Positions 33,457-47,800 of a stretch of 64,000 bases of DNA are shown here, one piece after another (position 1 is the first letter of the stretch; every line of letters starts with the position of its first letter). Both the position numbers and the translations under genes were made by a program. The stretch lies in contig CAUJGJ010000113.1 in assembly GCA_963170055.1 (NCBI GenBank), positions 41,001-105,000 on the forward strand. Reading direction: 5' to 3'. The DNA comes from Halisarca cf. caerulea. Taxonomy: Eukaryota > Porifera > Demospongiae > Chondrillida > Halisarcidae. The notes beneath the pieces were generated by a model, which was given only the letters and a program-made list of their open reading frames with translations, had not been told where the DNA came from and searched no databases.

Positions 33457-34122
33457 GCGCTTATTGATAGGTCGATGACCTTTAAGTATCCTTATAAACA
33501 CATACTTGTGATGCTCACGTGCGGTGTTACTGAATTTATTTCGTAACCTTTTGTTGACATTCTGGTACGTAAATAGTCAACGGTCGTACTGGTGTTATAC
33601 CGGTATATGACCTAAGGTGGTCTGTATAGCCTAAAGGTTACTATAGCTTCTGGTGAGTGGAATTTTATTGGAACTTTTCCTGGGAGAATCAGGTGGGTTA
33701 TAATTATTTAGTGCCGGTGATAACGGTTGTATTTTCAATGAGCTATAGAAGGCATTTATATCCCTTACTCAATTTTGGAGATGAACATTATGCTCCAAAC
33801 CGCGGTCCATTATAAAGGTGTTTTAATCATACTACGCACTAAAACTAGATATGAATGTATGACATTGTACTTACATAGTTTACCGTGATAATTATAGCCC
33901 AACTGAGATATTTCATGAGTATATATAGTTGAGACTTGCATTTAGTACTAGCTTGATATCAGAGGTGTATGCACGTACTTACTCCACATGCACCAGTGCT
34001 CTGTTCTTATTACATGTTAAATCATAGATGATAGAACGTTTCATTATCCATAAAGACCATCCCTGATAGTCGGTGCACCTTTAATAGATACCAAGTACTG
34101 ATTGTATGTTTTCTTAAAAGTA

Positions 34123-34212
<90 letters not shown>

Positions 34213-34815
34213 GTATTTAGCAGTTATTTGGATAAATGTTTGTTTGTATTCGTCAAGTTCCTGGAGGGAGTTGTGCACATTTATGGGGCTGTTCAGTGTA
34301 ATAATATTGAGCTGATTGGACTGAGTGAGCCGATGGATTTTTTTATGAGTATATTGGATCAGTGTGATTGGATCAATTTCATTTGAATTTATCATCCACA
34401 TATACCTGTATTATAAAGTAGTCACTTCTTATAATGCCTGGCAGTCGTGTATATACAGTGGGGTAAGAATCAATGGCATATCAATGAAAATGATCCAACT
34501 TTCCTTTTGGTATGATAGACAGCTTCCTCCTGCTGGCTTAGATTTGTGCCTACTACACTGAGGTACATACATATGTATGTGGTAGTACGAAGTTATCTGC
34601 ACCCAGGACTTCATATTTTTGAAATTTTGCTCAGTTTGTGATGCTTTGAGGTTAATTTTTCTTATGTTATTAATATCACAAAGGAAATGATTGGTTGTCT
34701 AATGTTATAGCTGTCATTGCCATGTTTGTGGCACTTCGGGTTTTACACCTTCCTGTAAAATTAATCTAAATTTAGTAAGTTTGTGATTTGTCTGTCTTGA
34801 ATTTTCCTGCTAAGA
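33457..34815. other. Spacer between TRAPPC12-like and talin-like genes
   Basis: No exon is recognised. It carries an (AT)n tract followed by GTAT repeats at 34124-34215. The promoter and any 5' non-coding exon of the talin-like gene must lie here, but no TATA or other element is clear. Confidence 0.6.
34124..34215. repeat. (AT)n then (GTAT)n microsatellite
   Basis: About 38 AT units followed by four GTAT units, 600 bases upstream of the talin-like start. Confidence 0.95.
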
Positions 34816-35525
34816 ATGGACGTAATTGTCTTGAAAGTTTCTTTCTGTGAGGAAGACATAGTCAAAGATATTGAGGTTAGAGATAGTTATTTCCATTATT
34901 ACATATATCTTCCTGCTTCACTGATTGCATTACTCTTCACAGATTGATTCTAATGCAACTGTTGGTGAAGCTAGCGAGTTAGCTTCCAGCCATCTGCTGG
35001 ATCAAGAATCCCATGAAGGTTTGTCAATAGTAACTGGGTCATTGAACCATAGTATATTATTCAATTGACATTATTTACCCCAGACACATTACTCCACTAT
35101 ACCACACACTGCACTATTATGAATTGCACTGTCACACACTATTCTACTCCCCACTGCCCTGTTACACACTAAACTGTTGCATACCTCATTGACAAACACC
35201 CCACTGTTACACACTACACTACTACACCCTTACACATGTGCCCTGCACTGTTGCAACTTGCCTTTCCCAGACTTTGGTTTAGTTCAGCCTGGAAAGAACC
35301 CCAACTGTGGCACATGGCTGGATCCTAAGAGAACAATACAAGAGTCTAATTTGCATTCTGGAGATGTCCTTCAGTTGCGAAGACGAAAACGTCTTCTCAA
35401 AGTCAAAACTATGGATGGAAGTTTTGTCACCCTAATGGTGAGCACCTGTGTTATTATCAAATTCATGTTTTTGCCTATATTGTTTTTACTTTCACCGGAA
35501 GTGTCCGGAACGTCCGGAACGATGT

Positions 35526-35595
<70 letters not shown>

Positions 35596-38500
35596 CAACA
35601 ACATGGCGGACGCAAAGTCGGTACAAAATCTTTCGGCTATATTTCGGTGAAATTCATTCGTTTGCGCCTGATTTTATCAGCGAAGGGTCTTTTAGACCAG
35701 AAGAGTTCTTCGAAATATTATTTTAGTCAATAACGCCGATTTCCAAGCAATTCGAGTTTCCAGGGCCGTAGGCGGCCCACGAGTTTTTTAAACTCGAATC
35801 GCTTGTTTATATATGTACTGTTTTTTCCCGAATATATTCTTACTCCAATTTAGATTGATGAGTCTGCCAGGGTTATGGAACTCATTCAACTAGCCTGTTC
35901 CAAAATTGGTGAGCTGATACTTATACCGTTCTGTGTCATATCTCTTTTGAACGAACATGCATTCAAATTTATGTACATATCTTTATATTTAGGCCTAAAG
36001 AATTCCGATGAGTTTTCTTTTGTTACGGAAACAAACCTGGCAAAGCATGGCAGGGTAAATTCCCCTTGAGATCATTTTCTCTAGTTAGTTTACTGCTTTA
36101 TTTTCACAGTTATCCCTACTGACCTCTAAACGGTTCAAACCTTTGAGAAGAAGACTGACCACAACTGATGAAGGTGCGGTATAACATAGTATATTCTGAA
36201 ATTTTTATGGTTATCGTGCATGAGGGGCTACAAATGAATTTAATGTTTAGTGCACAAAATTTATATTTGTCACACTGAGGAGGTAGATTACATTAGTTTT
36301 GATTGGTTTATTGGTCAGTTTCCTATGATAAGTACTAACACAACCATCTCTATTTTTTACATTAATTTTGTTTATGAGTCTATGACGCTCAGCCTTGTCA
36401 GTCCATTGAGTTTACTAAAAGGTATGATAATTATATACAGTGAATTCCCATTAATTGACCACAATTTGTTTTGACGAATATTGGTGGATTAATGAATTTG
36501 GCGGATTATCCAAATCAACTTGCAGTCTTTTGTTATAATTCATACACAAAATAGATGGCGGATGAAGCAGTGGCGGATTAGTAAAAATTCACTGTATTAA
36601 TTTTTATGGGCTGGTATTGAGATGACAGTGTATACAGGATGTTTGTGTTGTAGTTAGCGCATGCATAGCAAAGGTATGATTGCCAACATCACTTTAGAAG
36701 GGTTCAGATTGTTTGAAGCATGGATACTAGAAAAATGAGAGAAGTGTCTATGTTTAAAGCACTCTAAAGATGACAAAACACAGTTATTGTTGGTACCAAG
36801 GATATCAATGGTAATTGTTAGGTTGCCATTTTTTGTGTGAAGTGTTTGTGCGTTACTATATGTAATGTATATGCATACATAATACATCATTTGTATAGTA
36901 TATATTGGGACTTAGCTCATGTTGCAAGTGTAGAAGCTGTGAGAATCTTTCAAGTTTTGAATCTAGAAAAAATATTCTTGTGAAATTTCAATCTGTATTT
37001 CTATACTATCGTGTCATGACTGTTGGTGTTTGCCTAATTTGTCATAAGTTGTGCAGTCACAAAGTGTCAGAAGTGGGAGTAGATGAATCTGATGCTCCCT
37101 TAGCAGAAACGTGTTGTAAACGACTTGTACCCACTCCACAACCAGACGACAAGAGTTGTAGTCTTTGTATTTCTTTGAATGTTTGCATTGACTGTATTTG
37201 AGTTTGTTTCCACTGCTTCTATGAATGAATTTAGTATTAACCCTCCACCCCAAAGCAGAATTGCAAATATTTGTCTCCCTTTGGCATTCCAAGGATATTG
37301 CTGCAGTATCTAATTGACTGTGTATGATGTCCCTATAATTTAGATGTCTGTCTAGAAATGCCAGTGAGCAAGATATGAATATAGCCTTGCATGGCTTCCT
37401 GGATTTCATCCTACAATGCTAGTCCAGCTAGCAGGACCACCTTGATGGTGCATTGTCAGTTGTACAGAGTCAAGTTCATTGCTATCATAAAGGATTGTTT
37501 GAGAGCTGTCATAAATGTCACTTAGTATTGGTTATATGCCACACTCAGTGCCTGTGATCCTTCAATAGAAGTTTCTTCATTGGGGTGGGGATTTGAGCAT
37601 TAATCAATGAGCCAGGGGAGATGAATCGTGGTGAATTTACCACCAGGTGGTCTGTTGTTGAAAATAATTGGGGGGAGGGGGCAACCCGTGTATATAGTTT
37701 TTGCATTTTATCACAGCTAGGAACTGTCACTGTTTTCTGCTTTCCGCTATTCTATCCACAGTACACTGGCTTGATCCAGCTAAATCATTGAGGGAACACG
37801 GAATTGAAGAGCGTGATGTTTTAGTCCTCAGGTAATATACGATACCTCACAAACTACGTATTACTAATTATGTATCAGTAGCTCTGATAATTTTACTTCC
37901 ATTTGATAGACAGAGGTTTTTCTTCTCAGAAGAGTCAACAGATTCTAGTTGTGATCCAAAGGAAGTGCATTTGATGTATGTTCAGGCTCGAGATGCAGTT
38001 CTAAATCAAACTCATCCAGTAACAAAAGCGAGTGCTATTGAGCTTGCAGCTCTTCAATGCCAAATTGAATATAGGAACTTCAATCAGGACTTTGTTAAAG
38101 CTGGAATTCTTACGTATGTTTGAGGAAGTGTATGGTGTATTACCAGTGTTCTGTCCAGTGATGGACTGCCACCCTTAGTAAATAGCCTAACTTCCCTGCC
38201 CCTCCTCAAAGGAACAGTAGTTCAATTTTTGTAGAATATAGGCTTTCCCTCTGCAGTGCATGACTTCTATTTGACTACTCAAACCTGTAATTCACTATCT
38301 ATACAAGATTGGAGTATAAACACTCTTGAGAACAATTACCATTTACTTAGAAGGATGTGAACATTCATATTTAGACGGTTTGGCTTGATGCGGTTGGAGG
38401 TCATACGTACCTACCCTAAGGCCTTTTCCTCCTCTCCATTCTAAATCTGCAAATAGAGTATGCTACGTATTATGTTATTTCTAACAAGAATCTATGGTGA

Positions 38501-39837
38501 TTTCAGCACAGAGATTTGTTCATGAGGTTATTGAAGGGGTCCAAAACCACAATGAGAGCACCTCCCAAAATGGCTTGAAGCACAGTTTTTCTGGGGGGTG
38601 GATGCCCCAGATCCACCCAACAATTACAATCTCTAATCTTATCTTGCACATGCGTATGTACTTACCCTGCGATAATTATGACACCATTCTGTGTTATTCC
38701 TCCATTTGCACTGTTTTCCAATTTATGATCAGATCATAGTGAATATGCAGTACTCTTGTACTGTATGTTGGTAGGAGTTAGTACACAGTATATATTTGTT
38801 TGTATTTAAAGTTTCTCCACTAATTTATATCCTAGGTAGAACCCTGAGTTGACTATATGGCAATCATTGAATGGTTTAAAATTAGATTTGAACATGTGCT
38901 GTGGGGTATGTGTGACTAAATGGTCCATTGTTTGTCTGATTATAGATTGGCTAATTTCATTCCCGTGGACTATGTGAAGTCCAAAAACATCGAAGCCAAG
39001 ATATTTCAGGTTTGAATAATATACACTGTACATTTGCAAGTGTCATCTAAAAGGGTAGTTAATTTTTGTTTTATTTATTTTGTTCATTTGTATAGAAAGG
39101 ACATACACACACGTACTTTTAATTTGATGTAACTTGGTATCCTGTATCATGCACTCCCAAAACTGTGTTTATTGAGTTATGTACAGTATAATTAGTTTAG
39201 TTATCAAATTAACATTCCACTAGGTCTAAAGTGCACACTTTTGTACACTCATGTTTTGTAGGAATATGAAGAACTTTCTGGGCTGGCTGAACTGAAAGCT
39301 AAATTGCAATACATTCAGTTGTGTCGTTCCCTGAAGACATATGGTGTGACTTTTTTCCATGTAAAGGAGAAGATGAAGGGCAGAAACAAGCTTGTCCCCA
39401 GACTTCTTGGTATTACATTTGACTGTATTATGACAGTAGATGAGAAAACAAAGGAGGTATGTATGTGTTCATTAGCAGCTGCATACATATATAGTTTACC
39501 AATGATTTAGTGTAATTTACATAGCTTGTGCTCTTTAATTGAGCTACGTACATACTAAAGAATCTCATGCAAGTGTAAGCACAAAATATGTGGATGCTAT
39601 TGAACATGTACAGTTTACACTGGAATAGAATTTGCAATTTTATGGTTGCTACACCTAATATATATGCAGGTAGTCACCACTTGGCCACTGACCGCAGTCC
39701 GGCGTTGGGCTAACACTGGCTCCACATTTAGCCTGGACTTGGGAGGGTATGCCGGCTCACTGTACTCAGTGCAAACTACAGAGGGTGAAGCCATATCACA
39801 TTTGATTTCTGGTTATGTGGACATGACTTTGAGGAGG
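34816..39837 (+). CDS. Talin-like head: exons 1-11, FERM F0-F3
   Basis: F0 is diverged (MDVIVLKVSFCEEDIVKDIE, no YDACRII motif). F1-F3 are clear: DFGLVQPGKNPNCGTWLDP, RRRKRLLKVKTMDG, NSDEFSFVTE, HWLDPAKSLREHGI, RFFFSEE, LANFIPVDYVKSK, SLKTYGVTFFHVKEKMKGRN and KLVPRLLGIT. F3 keeps Arg-Arg-Trp at about 350-352, but the next residues are ANTGST rather than AASPNS, and AGYIDII is replaced by SGYVDMT. Exon 3 is one exon where the canonical talin has two (an intron lost or gained). Eight or more other introns match the talin gene in position and phase. Confidence 0.92.
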
Positions 39838-42800
39838 GTGAGTACAGATTATAGTCTGCTGATTTAATAGCAGAGATTGTTATATTCTATGTATATCTAT
39901 AGACTATATTGAATTTGTTTGTCACATTTAGCAGCAAGCCAACAGTTACAGTGATAGTGATCAAGAGTCCATTGATTCGAGTTCTTTGGAGTATGTTATT
40001 GTATATTTGACATTAAACTTATGTATGAACTTGTATTGTGTGCACTATTGTGTATTAATTTGCCTGATATCTGTTTATATGTATAGGGAAAGTGAAGATT
40101 ATTCATTGGATGTCATGGATTCTAACGGACCAACCATCGTTAGTGAAATTGACCTTGTGCAAATTCTTTGTGATTAGAGTACCTTACCAGTGAAATTCTC
40201 TTTAAATGGCTAGAGCCTAAAGCAATCTCTCAAAGCAGCACTAACTGCATGTCACATTGCAGCCTCAGATTTGCCCAAGAATGAATCACATAAAACAGTG
40301 AGAAACAGAATGGAATTTACTTATTAGCATGTTGAATAGTGCATACAGTGACCAAATTTACTTCTTCCCTGCTGTGTATTTTCGAAAGGATGATGCAGCT
40401 CTGCAAATTTCTGTAACTTCATCAGTGGTAGCAATTATGTCATCAGCAGCTTCTCTTCTTTCCTTTCACCACAGTGGTAAGTCATGTTTTCATTTTTGAA
40501 GCGAAGCTTAGAAGCTGTTGTTTGCTGTGTATTGTTTGCTTTTGCATTGTAGGTCATGGTGAATCAGTAAAGATGGGATGTGCTCTGAAAACTATGTATG
40601 TTTTTTCGTCCTATGCTAGTGCATAATTTGTAGAAGTAGTATGTTTGCACATATTGTTTATAGATGTACTGGTATGGCTGATTTGACATCTGCAATGCAT
40701 AATGCGGTTAACAAATGTTCAGATCAGGATGAAAGTGCCAACGTTGTTCAGGCAGCATTGACTTTAATTGGTGCAGTGGAAAAGCTCCTTCATCTTGTAG
40801 AGACTACAGACAAGGATAATTTGTGTGTTTTGCAGTCATAGTATTTTTCAGCTATAGCAATGTGTGATAAATTTTGTTTGTTTAACAGGAAAGACCTTCA
40901 AGTAGTGGTTAAAGACATTGGACATGCTGGACGCCACTTGCTGTGTACTTGTGGAGAGCTAGTCGCATTTGATATTGCTCAGGTGTGTATATGTAACTGT
41001 AGTTTTATTATTGATGTATGGTATGTACAGTGCATATATGTATGTAGTTTTATTTAGTGTTATACATGTAATTTCTCATGTAGAAGTCCATAACTGGGAT
41101 ATCAAATGATATTGTGAGGCGTACGGCTTATCTTGCAAAGGTTTGTATGTCGATTGTAGAGGAAGGAGCCAGTCAGGATCACCATCCTCGTGTAGCTGCA
41201 GCTGTTGACGAAATGATTGAAAGAAGTAATATCCTAAACATTGTTGTGGTCATGCTCTGCCCAGTATTGAGCAACACACTTCCACAAGAAGTTGTAGCTA
41301 GTGTAGTGTCTAAAGTGGCTAAGTCTTCCGAGAGTGTCTGTGGTCTTCTTCAGGTGAGGACATTATTGCTCAATTTGCACTAGTATTGTCACAAGTGAAT
41401 GCTTCTCATTTCACATGTGATCTTTTTAGTCAACATGTGAAGATGATGACAGTATGTCTGCCTTGGCTGATGCTGGAGCAGTTCTCATAGATGAACTGCA
41501 GGGACTGATCAGTGAAGTCAGTCGATTCACATTGTCATCAATGTGTCATCAGATGGAATGCAGCCTTAGTGCTTTAGCACAGTCTGCAACACTCATAAAT
41601 GGAAGTGGAAGTTCTGTGGATATGATTGCTGAAGCAAAGAAGATTGATAAGGTATCTAAAGAGTTCATCATCTAATTTACATTTATTATTGTGTGAATTC
41701 CTAAATACCTTCGTAAATAGGGGTTTGAGGCAGTTGTTGATTTGATGACTCTACAATCTCAACGAGAGGAGGATGCATCTATTGCTAAGTCCTTGTTGGA
41801 TTCTGCCAAGGCAATCACATGTGGAGCTCTGAATGTAATTGAAGGAGCTAAGGTTAGCCTTCTACTTGCGTTGTGAGGGGGAGAGGTATTACTGTAGATT
41901 CACTTGTGTAAATGACCACTGATGTATGTATGTATGCTTCCGTTTGCACATCTATACTCCGTAGCTACTGGCTAATAGTGGTGACAAACAATCACAGACT
42001 GTTGTGAAGTCAGCAGCTGAGGAGCTCCTTGGAATTTGTCATTCTGTCAATATGCTCCTCCTTTCTAAGTACTCTGAAACGAGGATATTGACCTCTGCTG
42101 AAACCAGTTGTGATGTCTGTAGCCAATTCATTGCTGTCATTGACAGTGTAGCAGCCACAGCTGATGGAGAGTGGCGTTCTGAATTGACAAGCCAGTGTGA
42201 GGTAAGTAGAAGGTAATTGACTGTTCTGGTGAGTAGTATAAACCATGCAATTAAAAATTTAAGAATATATAATTTAATTGGTATAATATGTCAGAGAGCT
42301 TGCTTATTGAATATGTACATACATACGTGCATACAGTACATACGTAGTATACTGTATGTATGTAATTCCTATCTACGGTACATGTGTATGTTTGTCTATC
42401 AGCAAACGCAATGTTTACAGTGTCCTTGCAATACTTCTGTGTTCTCTATCAATGTTCATTGTTCTTATAGACAACAAGAAGAAGATTGTTTGTTTTGAAG
42501 TGCCTGGTTAGCAGATCTAAGAAGAATCCAATCAAACTAAGTGAATTTACAGATGCATCTCTCGCTTTGGCTAATGTAAGTTGTACTACTGATGTTTCTG
42601 TCGAGAATGATCTATGAGTATGTAATATTTATGTGAATTGGTGTACATGTTATGTTGTGAAAATTGATGTATAAAACCTTGGCGTTGGTACACAGGCTGT
42701 CATTGTTCTACTTGTAGTCGGTTGGAAGACTTGTTTCTCTGTCAAAATCTGCTGTGCCTAGAATCAAGGATCAGGCCACTGCTTTGCAGTTGGGGGATTT

Positions 42801-44759
42801 TGCCAAAGCTACCGGTAGTGCCATCTCAGACTTAAGAAGAGCTGCAAAGAAGGTAAGCGAAACATATGTGCATAGATTTTATGTACACCAGAGCATTGTC
42901 ATTCTGACCATGATTTAGATTTCATGATGTGATTTTGTGATGGGGGGGGGGAGGGCAGGGGAGCAATATGTGAACTTGTGTACATGAATATGTGCCTTTA
43001 CCCCCCTCCCCTTATTAGTGACTAGGAGATACTTTTCCCACCCCTATGTACAGTACGTACATACAATTACTACCTTAAGCCATTGTACATATGTGTGACA
43101 TATGCCACAATGTGGTTCCATATATCCGGGAATATTCGTGACATTTTTAATTTGGTGATTTGGCAGCCAGGATCAAATTGCAAAATTTCTATCACCAAAT
43201 TTACATAAACCTACTTACTATGCTTTGTCCTTGTTGTGCAACTGCCAAATTTAATTTCCGCCAATATTAAATTACAGCCTGATCTTGCACAAATCGCCAA
43301 ATATAATCCTCGCCAATATTACCGTATATACGGTAAGCCCAATAATGTTTCCTTTCCTCTGTCAAGTTGATCGAGTTGCTTCTGTGAAATTTACGTGTAT
43401 GCACACTCTATTTTACCAGTTTTACCCTCTCTTACTTTGTAGTCTGCTGTGGCTGTTCAGATTAGTGACCTTGATGACTGTTCTGAAGTGCTTGCTAACA
43501 TGGTCTTCAATGGCAGTGATGGTGCTACTTGGCTGGCAAGGGATGTGAGTAATGACTTGTTAAGACAAACAGAGTGTCTTTGTGTTTGCAATGGGGTCCA
43601 CTTGACTGTAACTTAAGTACGTGAAATTTCTACAAAGTGGAATGAGTTGTTTGTCTTGATCAACATCTACCCATTGATAATAAGACGTGCAAATTTTGTT
43701 ATAAGGATAACCTTATGCCTGCATGGATTTTTTTTTGATCTCAGAGGTTAACTTAATACTGTATTGTACCGTACGCGCTCTAATTTTCGCTGGCCTAAAC
43801 TTTCGCGGTTTTCGCGGATTGGAAGCCATCCGCGAAAGTTTAAATCAGCAAAAAGTTTGAAATCTTGCACAGTGATATAAAATGGCCGTCACAGTGATAT
43901 AAAATGGCTGTTGCTGAACAGCGGGCGGCGCTGTCGACGCCTTGTTGTATTCTTATTAGATCCATGATGATATACCTAATATATGTGTGAAAGAAGGTAT
44001 AGGCTTGTCTGCTGCCTTTATTTTGTCTTCGTTTGCGTTTGCATGTGCCTGTAGCTACCTAAAGTTGAAGAATGTCGCCCGATTCGATCGTTTTTGGTTC
44101 GCAAGCGTCCGGACTTTCCAGATTTAAAGCAAGTTGTCCCATCAAGCATGGCAGATGCTGTTAGAAAGAAATATGCAACACTTCAGAGGAAGAAACCGCT
44201 CACGTGTCTGTGTCATTGCCCGGCCTGTTTGGCTTGGCAATCATTAAAACTTTGAAGTGCTAATTGTGATCTAGGGTCTACTCAGGTCTATCGCTGGTTA
44301 ACTTGAACCGAAAAACAGAGGCACTGGATGGGGACCCGTGAAAATCGCGAATTTACGACATCCGCGAAAGTTTAAGCCTGCGAAAATTAGAGCGCGTATG
44401 GTATGCCAGTATTATTCGGACAGATTCATGTGCAGTGGGTTTTTTGTACTAAAACCTAGTGACATGTACACAGTATGTACTAAATTGTATTAATTTGAAG
44501 TTATTATTCTTTGTTTTGATGTGTATCTGTTTCCTGTACATGTTTGGCCTTTATCCTCAGAATCTAGAACTTTCTGCTACCATACAAGCACTCAAATCCT
44601 CCAAAGCAAGCATTTTGGTGGCTTTGAAAAATTCTGATGTTGGGCAATTAGTGGCCTCTATCAAAGACCATGTGGACAACATGCAGGTATGTAGGTCTGC
44701 ATACACAAGACATGATTTTTTGATAATATGCCTGAGACTGTAAACTCAGTGCATGTGTG

Positions 44760-44854
<95 letters not shown>

Positions 44855-47800
44855 TGTGTTGGGGTTGTTACTTTTGAAAAGTATAATCTCGTTACATATT
44901 ATACGTATGTGTATTGCTATGAAAGCTTGTAATACATAACAGTTACATACGTATTACTCAATTATAAATGTAACTAGTAATAATATTACAGATTACATTT
45001 GCTCCCGTAAACTACCTCCAAGTTGCATCCCAGTGAAATTTTAATTTTCCTATATATGAACATAAACATAGCATGTAGAATCATTGAATGTTAGAATTGG
45101 ACTTGGCCATTCACAAAGAATTGTAGTAGATTTCACAACCAAGACAATATCTGCTGGTATACTGCAGATGTAGTGCAGACCAGAGCACTAGTAATGTGAA
45201 AAATAGACAGTTGCAGAAGTCTTGACATAAAACTTACATGACTATTGACATTATTATTAGTTATCACCTTTAACTTGTTCATTTAGTTAGCATTTCTGCA
45301 CGTCACATACACATTTATTTCAATCATGTAATTTTTATGTCAACACTTCTGCACCTGTCTATTTTGTTTATTTACATCACTCTCATACACTATTTAAGAT
45401 GATTCTCCACTGTAGTCTTTAGTTCTTTATAGCTGATGAAGGCCTACGTGGCCAAAACGTTCTGTGCATTGATTTTGTACAATTGATCTGTTACGTTACT
45501 ATTTGTTCAAAAGTCATATTATATCATATATATTCATGTGCATTGGACATCAAGACTAGTGATGTTGTGTGTCTGTGCATCATATCTTAGACCTGGTGCC
45601 ATGCTGTAGTCAAGAGTAAGAATGCACTGCAGCAAGAAGATGGCCATGCTGACATTGATGAGGAGCTTACTAGGGCAGTGGAGTACACCAAAGAGTTCAT
45701 AGCTGAAGCGAAGGAACATGTAACAGCAGGTGGTAGTACTGTGGAGGCAACCGAAATGTTAGATAAGGTTTGTGCTTTTCTTCCCACACAGTACTGAAAG
45801 GGACTTCTTTGTATGTGTACGTACAGTTATAAGGTTGTATTGTTATCAAAGTGGATCAAGAATTTCAGATGTTGTGTAGTTGTTTGCCAAGTGAAGGGTT
45901 ATTCTACCACATCTCAATGTGGGGGATTTTGTCTGCTAACTTGTAATATTTTTATATGTAAAAACGTTTTGGTTTGTTACAGTAGACAACCTGCTTCATT
46001 GCTCAAAAAGCATCAGAAATGTCCTAACTAATAGTGGATAGACGCCTAATTCCAGAATTTGAAAAGTCATTCCATCCATTGTGTTCCTTCTAGGCAATAT
46101 TGGCTTGTGTATTGCAGGCAATGTAAAATATTAGTCAAGAAAAACAATGTAGAAGTATTTTTGGCCATTAAATTGTACTCTAATGACATAAAGTGGCAAC
46201 TAGGGAAGGTCAGGATACTTCCTTAATCAGGGCATGCCTCACATCACTTTTTGGTAGGCTTAATATGCTATTTTGAAAGCATGATGGTGATGACTTTATG
46301 TCTTCTTTAAAGTCTTGAAAATGTCAACGTTTCCCCTCTTGGTGGAGAGTAGATTTTGCACAATTGTTCTGAAGGTGACGCTATAGTTCATTTATGCTGT
46401 ATTGTGCTATTCTTAGACTATGTGTGTAAACCCAAAATACTAGATAGAGTATTCATAATATTCTCTGAATGTCAGCAAGGTATTTCAAGCATTTCCATAG
46501 TGAAGTTCATTTTGATTTAGCTTCTCTGCCTGTTAAATGGTGGTGAATAATGAACTTCTTTGCCTTCTGTGTGTATATTGCTTAATGTTTGTTCATTGGA
46601 AGATAATTTGTGTATGGCACTTCGGAATCCAAACTTACTGAGGCATTCACAATGTGTATGTATTTGTTTATGTCTGTATTTGTAACAGTTGCACATGTTT
46701 ACCTGGATCTGTTGGTTGTATTGCATACTTTGTTTTGTGCTATGCTTAGGGATGGCAAGCTGTAAGCACGGCATCTGACATTCTAGATGCAGCTGGAAGG
46801 CTGTCTGAGGTTAGTACAAGTTGACGTGCAGTATTCAAATCTGTAATGATTTTATAAGGTTTAATGATTATCTCCAATGTCTCCATTCAATTGCTGTCAT
46901 TTTCTAGGCTGATTCTTTTCCAAAGGAAGAGAAACGAGGGTGTTTCAGGAGAATGACTTATGGCATTGTCCGTGTTGTCAAGAAGGTGTTTTCCCTTGCA
47001 TGTAAGTGAAATATGAACTGTTTGGTGACAGTATACTATTTTGCTAACCATCTACAGTGTATGTGTATATGCTTAACCATTTTAAATTGGTAAAAGGCTG
47101 TAGGATCGACGCAGGATCGTGCAAAAAAGCTTTATTGAGGATCCTCCAAAAACACTTGAAACAAGGATAAGTGGTAAAACAGGTACTGGGCTAGGTGGGC
47201 TAGGGGCAAGACGGGCATAGGCAAGCAGAGGGCTACACATACATAAGGGCTAGACAGAGTTTAGTTGAACTGAGTGCCCATTATGCTAATTCCTACAACC
47301 TGCATGTGCAGCACATGATATGTATGTGCTGTGGGATGTAGGAATTTGCACAGTGTGCACTCAGTCCAGCGAAACTCTGTCTAGCCTCATGTATGTGTAG
47401 TCCTATGCTCGTCTAGCCCTATGCCCATCTTGCCCTTTGCCCACCTAGCCCAGTACCTGTTTTGCAACTTACCCTTGTTCCAAGTGTTTTTGGAGGATCC
47501 TTTTTTGGCAATGCCTTTTTGCACGATCCTGTGTCAATCCTACATCCTTTTACCATTTTTTAATGGTTTTTATACACCCTTATCATGTAGTTTTTCCTTT
47601 AAAACAAAGTTGCTTGAGTAAGGCTGTTAAAAGATTGCTTCCACTGCAGTTGAGAAGGAACGCAATCAAATTTTGTAAGATAGAGACACTAAGACTATGC
47701 AGCTAGACTAAAATCTAAAATCAGTGTACTAAAGAAGCTAAGACTCAAACAAAAGAGCACTATAGTCAACAATTATCGAGTGTGCGGCCTTGTACACGTT

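Noticed and set aside
40087..40177. Stop codon after exon 13 as the true end of the talin-like gene
   Set aside because: Using the GTTAGT donor at 40139 keeps phase into an exon homologous to talin R1, and many more in-frame talin-type exons follow.
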